From: an uncultured Clostridium sp.
GTDB taxonomy: Bacteria; Bacillota; Clostridia; TANB77; CAG-508
DNA length: 16,157 bases
Assembly: GCA_900551615.1 (NCBI GenBank)
Contig: URWN01000029.1
Coordinates: 1-16,157, forward strand
Direction of reading: 5' to 3'
The notes beneath the pieces were generated by a model. It saw only the letters and a program-made list of their open reading frames with translations, made no database searches and was not told where the DNA came from. Positions 1 through 7,239 of the stretch are shown here, one piece after another. The translations under genes and the position numbers were made by a program. The number at the start of each line of letters is the position of its first letter. Position 1 is the first letter of the stretch.

Positions 1-47
1 AACCTGAAAGGACATTTCGTCGGCCCGCGCCGTGAGATGATTACTCC

Positions 48-485
48 TTGGAGTATAACATATTAAAAGAATGCAAAATTAATTGTAAAAGGCTCTTAAA
101 CAAAAACTCAATTTATTTAAAAGACGGGGAAGAAATTTCAGCAATTATTGCACTATTCGGAGCAAATAGCAGTGTACTAAAATTTGAAGATATACGAGTT
201 CAAAAAGAGATGAATGGAAAAGTAAATAGAATCGTAAATTGTCAAACTGCTAATTTAAATAAAACTTTAAATGCATCAGTTGAGCAAATAGATGCAATTA
301 GAAAACTACAACAATCAAATAAATTTAATAAATTAGATGATAATTTAAAAGAAATAGCTTTACTAAGATTAGAATACCCAGATATGTCATTACTTGAGCT
401 AGGAAAAAAATTAAAAGAACCACTTGGAAAATCAGGAGTTAATTATAGGTTAAAAAGAATTATCAAAATTGCAGAAGAACTATAA
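48..485 (+). CDS. whiA: WhiA sporulation/cell-division regulator, C-terminal part (5' end missing)
   Basis: This is the C-terminal portion of WhiA, a DNA-binding protein with a LAGLIDADG-like core and a C-terminal helix-turn-helix; in Bacillota it influences cell division and chromosome segregation. Family signatures are IYLKDGEEI, an FGA block, RFED-like LKFEDIR, VNRIVNCQTANLNKT and the closing HTH with ELGKKL and GKSGVNYRLKRI. Complete WhiA proteins are about 310 residues, so roughly the first half is absent. The position given as start is an in-frame TTG with no ribosome binding site and is not a real start. Similarity plausibly reaches a few codons further left (36-47), but an in-frame TGA at 33-35 lies in GC-rich bases that do not look like whiA. 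Either the gene is cut by the sequence edge or those bases are a foreign join. hemW follows 64 bases downstream. Identity is firm; whether the native gene is intact cannot be told. Confidence 0.9.
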   Translation: MEYNILKECKINCKRLLNKNSIYLKDGEEISAIIALFGANSSVLKFEDIRVQKEMNGKVNRIVNCQTANLNKTLNASVEQIDAIRKLQQSNKFNKLDDNLKEIALLRLEYPDMSLLELGKKLKEPLGKSGVNYRLKRIIKIAEEL

Positions 486-534
486 ATCAAAAGTATATAG
501 TTATTATAGCTATTTTGAACTGAAAATAGATTTT

Positions 535-542
535 AAAGGAAG
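535..542 (+). promoter_or_regulatory. Ribosome binding site that sets the hemW start
   Basis: AAAGGAAG lies 7 bases before the ATG at 550. The longer in-frame reading that begins at 469 overlaps the end of whiA, has no comparable site, and would add 27 residues ahead of the conserved GIYIHIPFC start of HemW. The ATG at 550 is therefore preferred. Confidence 0.75.
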
Positions 543-549
543 TTTTAAA

Positions 550-1704
550 ATGGAACTTGGAATATATATACATATACCATTTTGCGTTAAAAAATGCGAT
601 TATTGCGATTTTATATCATATCCAAATTGCTATGATATGCAAGAAAAATATGTAGAAAAATTAATAGAAGAAATAGAAGAAAATCAAGATATTTTAAAAA
701 ACAATTTTATAAGTACTATTTATATAGGTGGAGGAACTCCATCATCAATAAAACCAGAACTTATAAAAAAAATTATAAACAAAATTTATGAAATTGTAAA
801 CATATCAATTGAAAAAGAAAAGACTGAAATAACAATAGAAGTAAACCCAGGTACAACAAATAAAAATAATCTACAAATGTATAGAAATTGTGGAATAAAC
901 AGGTTAAGTATAGGCCTACAAAGTACTGATGATATTATTTTAAAAGAAATTGGCAGAATACATAACTATGAACAATTTTTAGATACATATAATTGGGCAA
1001 AAGAAGCAGGCTTCGAAAATATAAATGTTGATTTAATGCTTGGCCTTCCAAGGCAAGATATAAAAATATTAAAAAGTAGTTTAGAAAATATAGTTAATCT
1101 AAAACCAATGCCAAACCATATATCAGTATATTCTTTAATAGTTGAAGAAGGTACTCAAATAGAAAAAAGGCTAAATAATGGTGAATTAGAACTGCCAGAT
1201 GATGAAGAAGAAAGAAGACAATATCATTATACAAAAAATTTTTTAGAACTAAATGGATATAAACACTATGAAATATCAAATTTTGCAAAACCAGGATATG
1301 AATCAAAACATAACATGAATTGCTGGGAACAAAAGCAATATGTTGGCTTTGGAGTAGCAGCTCATTCATATGTAAATGGAGTTAGATATGCAAATACATC
1401 CAACTTGAAAGAATATTTGAATGTTAATTATAATGAAAAAGGTTTTAAAACTATAAAAACTATTGAAGAAACACAAAACAAACTAGATATGGAAAAAGAA
1501 TTTATGATGTTAGGATTAAGAAAATTAGATGGTGTTAGTATTTCTAAATTTGAGCAAAAATTTGGAGAAAATCCAATTTATTTATTTAGAAATGAATTAC
1601 AAAAAATTGTTGAAGAAGATTTAATTGAAGTTGATTTAGACGACATTAAATTAACTACAAAGGGGCTTGATTTGGCTAATTTAGTTTGGGAAGAATTTAT
1701 ATAG
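550..1704 (+). CDS. hemW: Radical SAM heme chaperone HemW
   Basis: HemW (formerly called oxygen-independent coproporphyrinogen oxidase-like) is a radical-SAM protein that binds heme and delivers it to apo-enzymes. The 384 residues match the usual 375-385. The N-terminus IYIHIPFC carries the iron-sulfur/SAM motif CxxxCxxC at C12, C16 and C19 followed by DF, the HemW pattern rather than the CxxCxC type of true HemN. The glycine-rich IGGGTPS motif and an EVNPGT block follow. The heme-binding HNxxYW motif of the family appears as H254-N-M-N-C258-W259, with Cys in place of Tyr. A HemN C-terminal domain fills the last ~100 residues. It lies between whiA and rlmN, with rlmN starting 12 bases after its stop, so co-transcription with rlmN is likely. 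Heme biosynthesis genes are not visible here, so whether the cell makes or scavenges heme is unknown. Confidence 0.93.
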   Translation: MELGIYIHIPFCVKKCDYCDFISYPNCYDMQEKYVEKLIEEIEENQDILKNNFISTIYIGGGTPSSIKPELIKKIINKIYEIVNISIEKEKTEITIEVNPGTTNKNNLQMYRNCGINRLSIGLQSTDDIILKEIGRIHNYEQFLDTYNWAKEAGFENINVDLMLGLPRQDIKILKSSLENIVNLKPMPNHISVYSLIVEEGTQIEKRLNNGELELPDDEEERRQYHYTKNFLELNGYKHYEISNFAKPGYESKHNMNCWEQKQYVGFGVAAHSYVNGVRYANTSNLKEYLNVNYNEKGFKTIKTIEETQNKLDMEKEFMMLGLRKLDGVSISKFEQKFGENPIYLFRNELQKIVEEDLIEVDLDDIKLTTKGLDLANLVWEEFI

Positions 1705-1716
1705 AAAGGGCAAAAA

Positions 1717-2748
1717 ATGAAAAATATAAAAGATTATGATTTAGAAGATTTAAAAAAAGAACTAGTAGAAATAGGAGAAAAACCATTTAGAGCAGAACAA
1801 ATATTTAAATGGTTGTATCAAGAAAAAGTAAAAGATTTTGATGAAATGACAAATTTATCTTTGGCATTAAGAGAAAAATTAAAAGAAAATTATACAATTT
1901 GTAATTATAAAATTTTAAGAAAACAAGAATCAAAGGATGGAACAATCAAATACCTATTTGATGTGTTAGATGGTAATGCAATAGAAACAGTATTAATGAG
2001 TTATCACCATGGATATAGCATTTGTGTTTCTTCACAAATTGGATGTAAAATGGGATGCAAATTTTGTGCATCAACAGGAATAAATTTTATAAGAAGTTTG
2101 ACATCAGGTGAAATTGTTGAACAAATTTTAGCAGTAGAACAAGATACAGGAGTTAGAATTTCAAATGTTGTTTTTATGGGAATAGGTGAGCCTTTAAACA
2201 ATTATACGAATGTTGTAAATGCAATTAGAATTATAAACAATCCAAAAGGTTTAAATATAGGTGCAAGACATATAAGTGTTTCTACAAGTGGTTTAGTACC
2301 AGAAATATATAGACTAGCAGATGAAAATATTCAATGTACATTATCTATTTCTTTACATGCAACAAATAATGAAAAAAGAAGCAGTATGATGCCTGTAAAT
2401 AATGCATTCCCAATCGAAGAATTAATGCAAGCGTGCAAAGATTATATTGCTAAAACTAATAGAAGAATTTCTTTTGAATATGCACTGGCAAAAGACAACA
2501 ACGATAATCTTGAGGATGCCAAAGAATTGGTTAAATTGTTGCATGGCATGTTATGCCACGTCAATTTGATTCCAATTAATAAAATCGAAAATGGTGCTTA
2601 TTCAAAATCTTCTAATGAAAATATTATGAAGTTTAGAGATTACTTAAATGACCATGGAATTGTTGCTACTATTAGAAGGGAACTTGGCTCTGATATTGAT
2701 GCAGCATGTGGTCAATTGAGAAGAAAAAATTTGAAAGAAGATAAATAA
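1717..2748 (+). CDS. rlmN: Dual-specificity RNA methyltransferase RlmN
   Basis: RlmN is a radical-SAM enzyme that methylates C2 of A2503 in 23S rRNA and of A37 in some tRNAs, supporting translational fidelity. The 343 residues are the normal length. The N-terminal KPFRAEQIFKWLY helix region comes first, then the iron-sulfur motif CKMGCKFCAS with C110, C114 and C117, then FMGIGEPLNNY, the SAM-binding HISVSTSGLVP and LSISLHA blocks, and the hallmark C-terminal ELGSDIDAACGQLR. C331 in that last motif is the residue that is methylated transiently in RlmN. The RRELGSDIDAACGQLR-type ending and overall sequence favour RlmN over the antibiotic-resistance paralogue Cfr. The ribosome binding site is GAAAGGG, and the ATG of the next gene follows the stop with a single base between them. 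Confidence 0.95.
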   Translation: MKNIKDYDLEDLKKELVEIGEKPFRAEQIFKWLYQEKVKDFDEMTNLSLALREKLKENYTICNYKILRKQESKDGTIKYLFDVLDGNAIETVLMSYHHGYSICVSSQIGCKMGCKFCASTGINFIRSLTSGEIVEQILAVEQDTGVRISNVVFMGIGEPLNNYTNVVNAIRIINNPKGLNIGARHISVSTSGLVPEIYRLADENIQCTLSISLHATNNEKRSSMMPVNNAFPIEELMQACKDYIAKTNRRISFEYALAKDNNDNLEDAKELVKLLHGMLCHVNLIPINKIENGAYSKSSNENIMKFRDYLNDHGIVATIRRELGSDIDAACGQLRRKNLKEDK

Positions 2749-2749
2749 A

Positions 2750-3544
2750 ATGAACGAAGAAAATAATCAAAATTTGAAAAACACGATTATATATAATATT
2801 AAAGAAAAAAACGAAAATATAAATATTCTAGTAAAAAATATAACTGAAGAAAAAGATATATTTAAGTATAATGAAACAGACACTTTTGTTTCTGCAAGTA
2901 TAATAAAAATTCCAATTATGATGTCAATACTAAATGAAATTGCTAATGGTACTTTGAAATTAAATACTATCATTAAAATTCAAAATGAAGACATTTTAAG
3001 TGATAACAAATGTTTAAAAAAAGATATATTAGAATATAAAATTTATGATTTAATAATGTGGATGATTACAAAATCTTGTAATTCTTCTACAAATATTTTG
3101 ATTAAATATTTAGGATTTGAAAAAATAAATAAATATTATAAGGAAATAGGTCTAAATGATACAAAATTAGAAAGATATATGCTTGATGAAGAGGCTATAA
3201 AAAATGGAAAAAATAATTATACATCTTTAAATGATATGTATAGATGTTTTGATTTGATTGTAAATAAAAAAATCCTAACAAGTGAACTTTGTGAAGTAGC
3301 TTTAGATTATTTATATAATCAAAAAGTTAATAATCAAATACCTAGATATATTAAAAATGTTAAATTTGCTCATAAAACAGGTGGACTAGATTATTTAAAT
3401 AGTGATGTTGGAATTTTTGAATTAAATGAACAAACATATTTTATAGGGATTTCTGTATATAATACTCCAAAGAAAGATGGAGATAGACAAGTAGTTGGAA
3501 GATTATCAAAAATAATATATAATTATCTTAAAAATAAAAATTAG
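2750..3544 (+). CDS. Cytosolic PenP-fold serine hydrolase (class A beta-lactamase-like)
   Basis: A 264-residue protein of the class A beta-lactamase/PenP superfamily (COG2367). The nucleophile motif SxxK is S50-I-I-K53 within SASIIKIPIM. The SDN-like triad is S109-C110-N111, followed by SSTN. The KTG triad is K209-T210-G211. The omega-loop region reads ERYMLDEEA then NYTS; I see no clear equivalent of the ExxLN of true class A beta-lactamases. No signal peptide or membrane segment is present, so the protein should be cytosolic. That argues against a role in beta-lactam defence and fits the intracellular 'serine hydrolase' branch seen in many Firmicutes, whose substrate is not established. It starts one base after the rlmN stop with only a poor purine-rich site ahead, suggesting translational coupling. 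A strong terminator follows, making it the last gene of the whiA-hemW-rlmN run. Confidence 0.8.
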   Translation: MNEENNQNLKNTIIYNIKEKNENINILVKNITEEKDIFKYNETDTFVSASIIKIPIMMSILNEIANGTLKLNTIIKIQNEDILSDNKCLKKDILEYKIYDLIMWMITKSCNSSTNILIKYLGFEKINKYYKEIGLNDTKLERYMLDEEAIKNGKNNYTSLNDMYRCFDLIVNKKILTSELCEVALDYLYNQKVNNQIPRYIKNVKFAHKTGGLDYLNSDVGIFELNEQTYFIGISVYNTPKKDGDRQVVGRLSKIIYNYLKNKN

Positions 3545-3564
3545 AACGTGGATTATAAGTTATA

Positions 3565-3607
3565 AAAATCGGGATTTTGTGTGGTGGACACAAAATCTCG
3601 GTTTTTT
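3565..3607. terminator. Bidirectional intrinsic terminator between the serine hydrolase and spoIVA
   Basis: A long hairpin has arms CGGGATTTTGTGT (from 3570) and ACACAAAATCTCG, pairing over 13 positions with one G-U and a GGTGG loop. It is followed by six T on the plus strand and preceded by five A, which give a T tract on the minus strand. It directly abuts the stop codon of spoIVA at 3608-3610, so it can end transcripts from both sides. Confidence 0.9.
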
Positions 3608-5086
3608 CTATAATATAATACAAATTAATCCTCCGGAGCCCTCATTAACAATACGTTCTAAAGTTTCTTGAAGTTTCATTTGAGCATCCTCTGGCATCTT
3701 AGAAAGTTTAGTTTGTAAGCCCTCATTAACAAGCTCATGTAAACTCTTTCCAAAAATATTAGATTCCCAAATTTGTTTTGGATCATTTTCAAATCCAGAA
3801 AGTAAGTAATTTACCAATTCTTCAGACTGTTTTTCAGAACCCACAATAGGTGAAACTTCAGTAGTAACATTAGTTTTTATCATATGGATGCTAGGAGCGG
3901 TTGCTTTTAATTTCACACCAAATCTAGAACCCTGTTTAACCATTTCAGGCTCTGCTAGAACTAAATCATCAATAGAAGGTGTAACAATACCATAACCCTT
4001 AGCATTTACTTCTTCCAAAGCATAGGCAATTTTATCATATTTTTTCTTTGCAGAAGAAAGTTCAGTAATTATGCCAAATAAATCTCCTTCATTTTCAACA
4101 TTGACACCAGTAATTTCAGATAGAACTTTATAAAATAGATCTTCTTTTACATCAATTTGAATTTTAACATTACCAGAACCAAGTTCAATATTTGTAATTG
4201 TAGTTTTAGATACTATTTCAGTTTGACTAATTTTTTGAGTACAACTTGAAATGTCTTTTAAAACATTAGCATCTGAAAATGCATCTTTAATTTCATTAAA
4301 TAATTCTGCTTTTATAGGATGGTTAAAACTTAAACCATCAACCCAGCGTGGTAATTTAATAGCAATTTTTTGTGCAGGAAATTCATACAAAATTTTAGAA
4401 AACATTGTATTAATGTCATTTATGCTTAAATTTGCACAATTTATAGGCATTACACTTGTATTGTATTTATCTGTTAATTTTTGAGCCAATTCTTGAGTAT
4501 AGTCAGATGATGGTGTTTCAGAATTAAGTAATATTATAAAAGGTTTATTTAAAGCTTTTAATTCAGAAACTACACGCTCTTCAGCCTTTATATAATCTTC
4601 TCTTGGTATATCTGTAACAGTTCCATCTGTTGTAACTAAAATACCGATTGTTGAATGTTCTTCAATTACTTTTTTAGTACCAATTTCAGCAGCTGTTTCA
4701 AAGGGAATTTCTTCATCAGACCAAGGCGTTTTAACCATTCTTGGCATATCATCTTCTAGGTAGCCAATAGCATTATCAACCAAATAGCCAACACAGTCAA
4801 CCAAACGAGTTTTAAATTTTAAATTATCATCTAATGTAATCTCAATAGCCTCATTTGGAACAAATTTAGGTTCTGTTGTCATTATAGTTCTGCCACCAGC
4901 ACTTTGAGGCAATTCATCTTTTGCTCTTTCTTTTTTGTATTCATTATCAATATTTGGAATTACAAGTAAATCCATAAAATTCTTAATGAATGTAGACTTA
5001 CCAGTACGAACAGGACCTACAACTCCAACATAAATGTCACCATCAGTTCTTTTTGCTATGTCCTGATATAAATTTGAACTTTCCAT
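3608..5086 (-). CDS. spoIVA: Stage IV sporulation protein A, spore-coat morphogenetic ATPase
   Basis: SpoIVA is made in the mother cell and polymerises, driven by ATP hydrolysis, into the basement layer of the spore coat around the forespore. The 492 residues equal the normal length. The Walker A motif GPVRTGKS lies at 24-31 with K30, the sensor threonines in TIMTTEP at T70/T71, and the Walker-B-like LVDCVG with D97. These positions coincide with the residues known to matter in Bacillus subtilis SpoIVA. A middle domain of unknown role follows, and the protein ends in the typical short hydrophobic GSGGLICIIL, the part of the family that contacts the forespore through SpoVM. The start is supported by GGGAGGT a few bases upstream. 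It stands alone, converging on the serine hydrolase and diverging from the UDPGP gene. A degenerate sigma-E-like promoter lies about 47 bases upstream of the start. Confidence 0.97.
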   Translation of the reverse strand: MESSNLYQDIAKRTDGDIYVGVVGPVRTGKSTFIKNFMDLLVIPNIDNEYKKERAKDELPQSAGGRTIMTTEPKFVPNEAIEITLDDNLKFKTRLVDCVGYLVDNAIGYLEDDMPRMVKTPWSDEEIPFETAAEIGTKKVIEEHSTIGILVTTDGTVTDIPREDYIKAEERVVSELKALNKPFIILLNSETPSSDYTQELAQKLTDKYNTSVMPINCANLSINDINTMFSKILYEFPAQKIAIKLPRWVDGLSFNHPIKAELFNEIKDAFSDANVLKDISSCTQKISQTEIVSKTTITNIELGSGNVKIQIDVKEDLFYKVLSEITGVNVENEGDLFGIITELSSAKKKYDKIAYALEEVNAKGYGIVTPSIDDLVLAEPEMVKQGSRFGVKLKATAPSIHMIKTNVTTEVSPIVGSEKQSEELVNYLLSGFENDPKQIWESNIFGKSLHELVNEGLQTKLSKMPEDAQMKLQETLERIVNEGSGGLICIIL

Positions 5087-5132
5087 CTATATACCTCCCT
5101 TTAAAATTTACAATGTTAATTCAATTTAAATG

Positions 5133-5161
5133 TTTGTACCACATAACTTTAATTAATGTAT
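5133..5161 (-). promoter_or_regulatory. spoIVA: Possible sigma-E-type promoter of spoIVA
   Basis: Read on the minus strand, ATACATT (5161-5155) is followed after 14 bases by GGTACAAA (5140-5133). Compared with the sigma-E pattern (ATATT-like -35, 14-base spacer, CATACAAT-like -10), the -35 core matches four of five positions and the -10 shares TACAA. In Bacillus subtilis spoIVA is transcribed by sigma-E, which motivates the call. The -10 box is imperfect and the region is AT-rich, so this is tentative. Confidence 0.35.
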
Positions 5162-5203
5162 ATTGTGAATTTATAAAGGATATGACAAGTTTAAGAAAAA
5201 AAT

Positions 5204-5232
5204 TTGCAAAAATTACTGTATTGTGGTAAAAT
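5204..5232 (+). promoter_or_regulatory. Sigma-A-like promoter for the UDPGP-family gene
   Basis: TTGCAA at 5204-5209 is separated by exactly 17 bases from TAAAAT at 5227-5232. This would give a leader of about 105 bases before the ATG at 5344. The leader holds only a weak hairpin just before the ribosome binding site (near TTATC/GATAG) and no riboswitch that I can recognise. Confidence 0.55.
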
Positions 5233-5343
5233 GGCGAAAGTAATTACAATATTAATTGGAATTAACAAAAAAATTAAAATAGAATAAAATATACTAAAAA
5301 ATTAACTTGATTATCTAAAGATAGTTAAGAAAAGGAGAAAGCA

Positions 5344-6588
5344 ATGGATAAAAACGAAGAAATAATAAAGATGTTAAAAGAATATGACCAAGAACATATA
5401 ATAGAATTGTTAAATAAATTAGAAGGAAAACAAAAGGAAGATTTAATAGAACAGTTAAATAAAATAGATTTTCATCAAATTGCAGAATTGTATGAAAATA
5501 CCAAAAAAGAGATTGAACTAAAAGAAAATAAAATTGAATCAATACCATATTTAGATAAAGAAAAACTAACAAAAAATGAAAAAGATACATTTGATAATTT
5601 GGGTGAAAAAGAAATTGTAAGTGGACATTATGCAGTAGTTACAATGGCTGGAGGCCAAGGAACAAGACTTGGACACACAGGTCCAAAAGGAACATTTAAA
5701 TTAGATGTTTATGGAAAAGGAAAATATCTATTTGAGATTTTAGCTGAAAATTTAAAAGAAGCAAATAAAAAATATAATACAATTATTCCTTGGTACATAA
5801 TGACAAGTAGAGAAAATAATGATCAAACACAAGAATTTTTAGAAAAAAACAATTACTTTGGATATGATAAAAATAGCGTTATGTTATTTGAACAAGGAGA
5901 ATTACCTTTAGTAGATACAGAAGGAAAAATGCTTATTGGAAAAGACATGAAAGTAAAAGAAGCATCAGATGGAAATGGAGGAGTATTTGCTTCACTTAGA
6001 AAAACAGGGATGCTTTCTGACATGAAAGAGCGTGGAATTAAATGGGTATTTATTGGTGGTGTTGACAATGCACTTTTGAAAATGGCAGATGTTACACTAC
6101 TTGGAATGGCTATTGATAAAAATGTACAAATCGCTTCAAAATCAGTTGTTAAAGCAAATCCACATGAAAGAGTTGGAGTATTTTGCAAAATGAATGGGCA
6201 TCCAAAAGTTATTGAATATTCAGAACTACCAGAAAAAATGGCTGAAGAAGTAGATAACAATGGAGAATTAAGATTTGGTGAATCTCACATTATGTGCAAC
6301 TTATTTACAATTGATGCTATAGAAAAAATAAGTAAAGAACCACTAATTTATCATAGTGCATTTAAAAAGAATTCATATATTGACGAGAATGGTAAAGAAG
6401 TTATACCAACTGAACCAAATTCTTATAAATTTGAAGCTTTCATTTTTGATAGTTTTGAGTTATTTGATGATATTGCAATTCTTAGAGGTAAGAGAGAGGA
6501 TGATTTTGCTCCTGTTAAGAATAAAGAGGGAGTTGATAGTCCAAAGACTGCTAAGGAATTGTATGAAAAATATTGGGAGAGAAATTAA
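5344..6588 (+). CDS. UDPGP-family (UAP1-like) sugar-nucleotide pyrophosphorylase
   Basis: A 414-residue member of the UTP-glucose-1-phosphate uridylyltransferase family PF01704, the type that includes eukaryotic UDP-GlcNAc pyrophosphorylase. It would join UTP and a sugar-1-phosphate (glucose, GlcNAc or GalNAc; not decidable here) to give a UDP-sugar for envelope polymers. The nucleotide-binding loop AGGQGTRLGHTGPKG lies at 102-116, with GGVDNALL around 238-245, then KSVVKANPHERVGVF and, near the end, REDDFAPVKN. About 95 charged, helical residues precede the catalytic core, as in UAP1. Unlike GlmU there is no left-handed beta-helix acetyltransferase part. The start has AAAAGGAG seven bases upstream. 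It is transcribed alone, diverging from spoIVA, and ends at a hairpin shared with the next, convergent gene. A role in spore or wall polysaccharide is conceivable but only positional. Confidence 0.88.
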   Translation: MDKNEEIIKMLKEYDQEHIIELLNKLEGKQKEDLIEQLNKIDFHQIAELYENTKKEIELKENKIESIPYLDKEKLTKNEKDTFDNLGEKEIVSGHYAVVTMAGGQGTRLGHTGPKGTFKLDVYGKGKYLFEILAENLKEANKKYNTIIPWYIMTSRENNDQTQEFLEKNNYFGYDKNSVMLFEQGELPLVDTEGKMLIGKDMKVKEASDGNGGVFASLRKTGMLSDMKERGIKWVFIGGVDNALLKMADVTLLGMAIDKNVQIASKSVVKANPHERVGVFCKMNGHPKVIEYSELPEKMAEEVDNNGELRFGESHIMCNLFTIDAIEKISKEPLIYHSAFKKNSYIDENGKEVIPTEPNSYKFEAFIFDSFELFDDIAILRGKREDDFAPVKNKEGVDSPKTAKELYEKYWERN

Positions 6589-6593
6589 AAAAG

Positions 6594-6627
6594 AAAAAAG
6601 CAATCAATATAATTTTGATTGCTTTTT
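6594..6627. terminator. Bidirectional intrinsic terminator
   Basis: Arms AAAAAGCAATCAA and TTGATTGCTTTTT pair perfectly over 13 bases around a 7-base loop. The A-run on one side and T-run on the other let it work in both directions, between the UDPGP gene and the convergent membrane-protein gene whose stop is at 6635-6637. Confidence 0.88.
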
Positions 6628-6634
6628 AGCATAA

Positions 6635-7006
6635 CTACATAGTTTGATTTCCTGGCAAGAAATAATCAATAACACCATAAATCAAAGCACCAATTATAGC
6701 AGCAATCCATGAAATAGAGTAACCAGCTACGAAAAATTGAGTAACATATAAAGTAATAGCGGCCAATGCAAAACCTACGAAGCCTTTACCAAATGGGCTT
6801 GCATGTAAACCTGTAAACTTTGTAACTAAATAATCTATTACTGTTAAAACAACAGCAGCTATAATTAAAGTCCAAATATTATTAATTGAAAAACCAGGTG
6901 TAAAAAATGCAGTAATACCTAGAACAACAGCAGCAGCAATTAATCTACCAACTATTTGCCACACTGTGGAAGTACCATTTTCACTTCTTGTTTGTGAATT
7001 TGACAT
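6635..7006 (-). CDS. Four-helix membrane protein, YvlD / phage-holin-IV-like (PF04020 type)
   Basis: A 123-residue, very hydrophobic protein with four predicted membrane helices at roughly 16-40, 43-66, 73-93 and 96-118, preceded by a polar 14-residue N-terminus. The two halves echo each other: each has an IW-hydrophobic stretch ending in VIDYLV or VIDYFLP. This layout matches the PF04020 family (Bacillus YvlD and relatives), which databases often label 'phage holin family'. No lysin or other phage gene is nearby, so a chromosomal envelope protein is the better reading; its function is unknown. The ribosome binding site AAGGAGGT is strong. On the minus strand upstream, GAATA is followed after 17 bases by AATAATA, faintly like a sigma-G promoter, too weak to annotate. 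Family assignment is from overall pattern and is moderately sure. Confidence 0.7.
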   Translation of the reverse strand: MSNSQTRSENGTSTVWQIVGRLIAAAVVLGITAFFTPGFSINNIWTLIIAAVVLTVIDYLVTKFTGLHASPFGKGFVGFALAAITLYVTQFFVAGYSISWIAAIIGALIYGVIDYFLPGNQTM

Positions 7007-7130
7007 ATAGAAAACCTCCTTAAATTTTTAAAAACTTATGCAAAGTAAATTTGCAATTTCAAGGCTCTAATTTTATTATTCACGAAATTTTAAATAATAT
7101 TCAAAAAAATGAGTATAAAAAAGTTAATTT

Positions 7131-7158
7131 TTGTAAAAAATAAAATAAAAAATATTAT
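7131..7158 (+). promoter_or_regulatory. Weak candidate promoter for the DUF421-DUF4363 pair
   Basis: TTGTAA at 7131-7136 and TATTAT at 7153-7158 are separated by 16 bases. The whole gap 7007-7239 is nearly pure A/T, so boxes of this quality can arise by chance. The same gap also contains GCAAA and TTTGC as a spaced inverted pair near 7040-7054. Nothing else stands out in it. Confidence 0.3.
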
Positions 7159-7239
7159 AGTTTTAAAAATATAAGTAGAAAAATGAAATTAATAATTTAA
7201 AATTATATTTTAATATAAAGGATTTTTGAGGAGGCAAAA

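Noticed and set aside
550..1704. An oxygen-independent coproporphyrinogen III oxidase (HemN)
   Set aside because: The CxxxCxxCxF iron-sulfur motif and an HNxxYW-like motif mark HemW; the extra cysteine and N-terminal extension of HemN are absent.
1717..2748. A Cfr-type resistance methyltransferase
   Set aside because: Sequence blocks and the ELGSDIDAACGQLR ending follow RlmN, and it lies in a housekeeping setting with no mobile element.
2750..3544. An antibiotic-resistance beta-lactamase
   Set aside because: There is no signal peptide, the SDN is SCN, and the ExxLN glutamate pattern is missing, so drug hydrolysis is not supported.
5233..5343. A riboswitch or T-box in the leader of the UDPGP gene
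   Set aside because: Only one weak short hairpin is seen; there is no T-box sequence, conserved aptamer core or terminator/antiterminator pair.
5853..6260. A 135-codon minus-strand frame inside the UDPGP gene
   Set aside because: It lies entirely within a gene with clear catalytic motifs and shows shadow-type composition; no motif or start signal supports it.
6635..7006. A prophage remnant, suggested by a 'holin'-like protein
   Set aside because: No endolysin, terminase, integrase or structural gene is near; the PF04020 family is widespread on chromosomes, and the flanking genes are ordinary.
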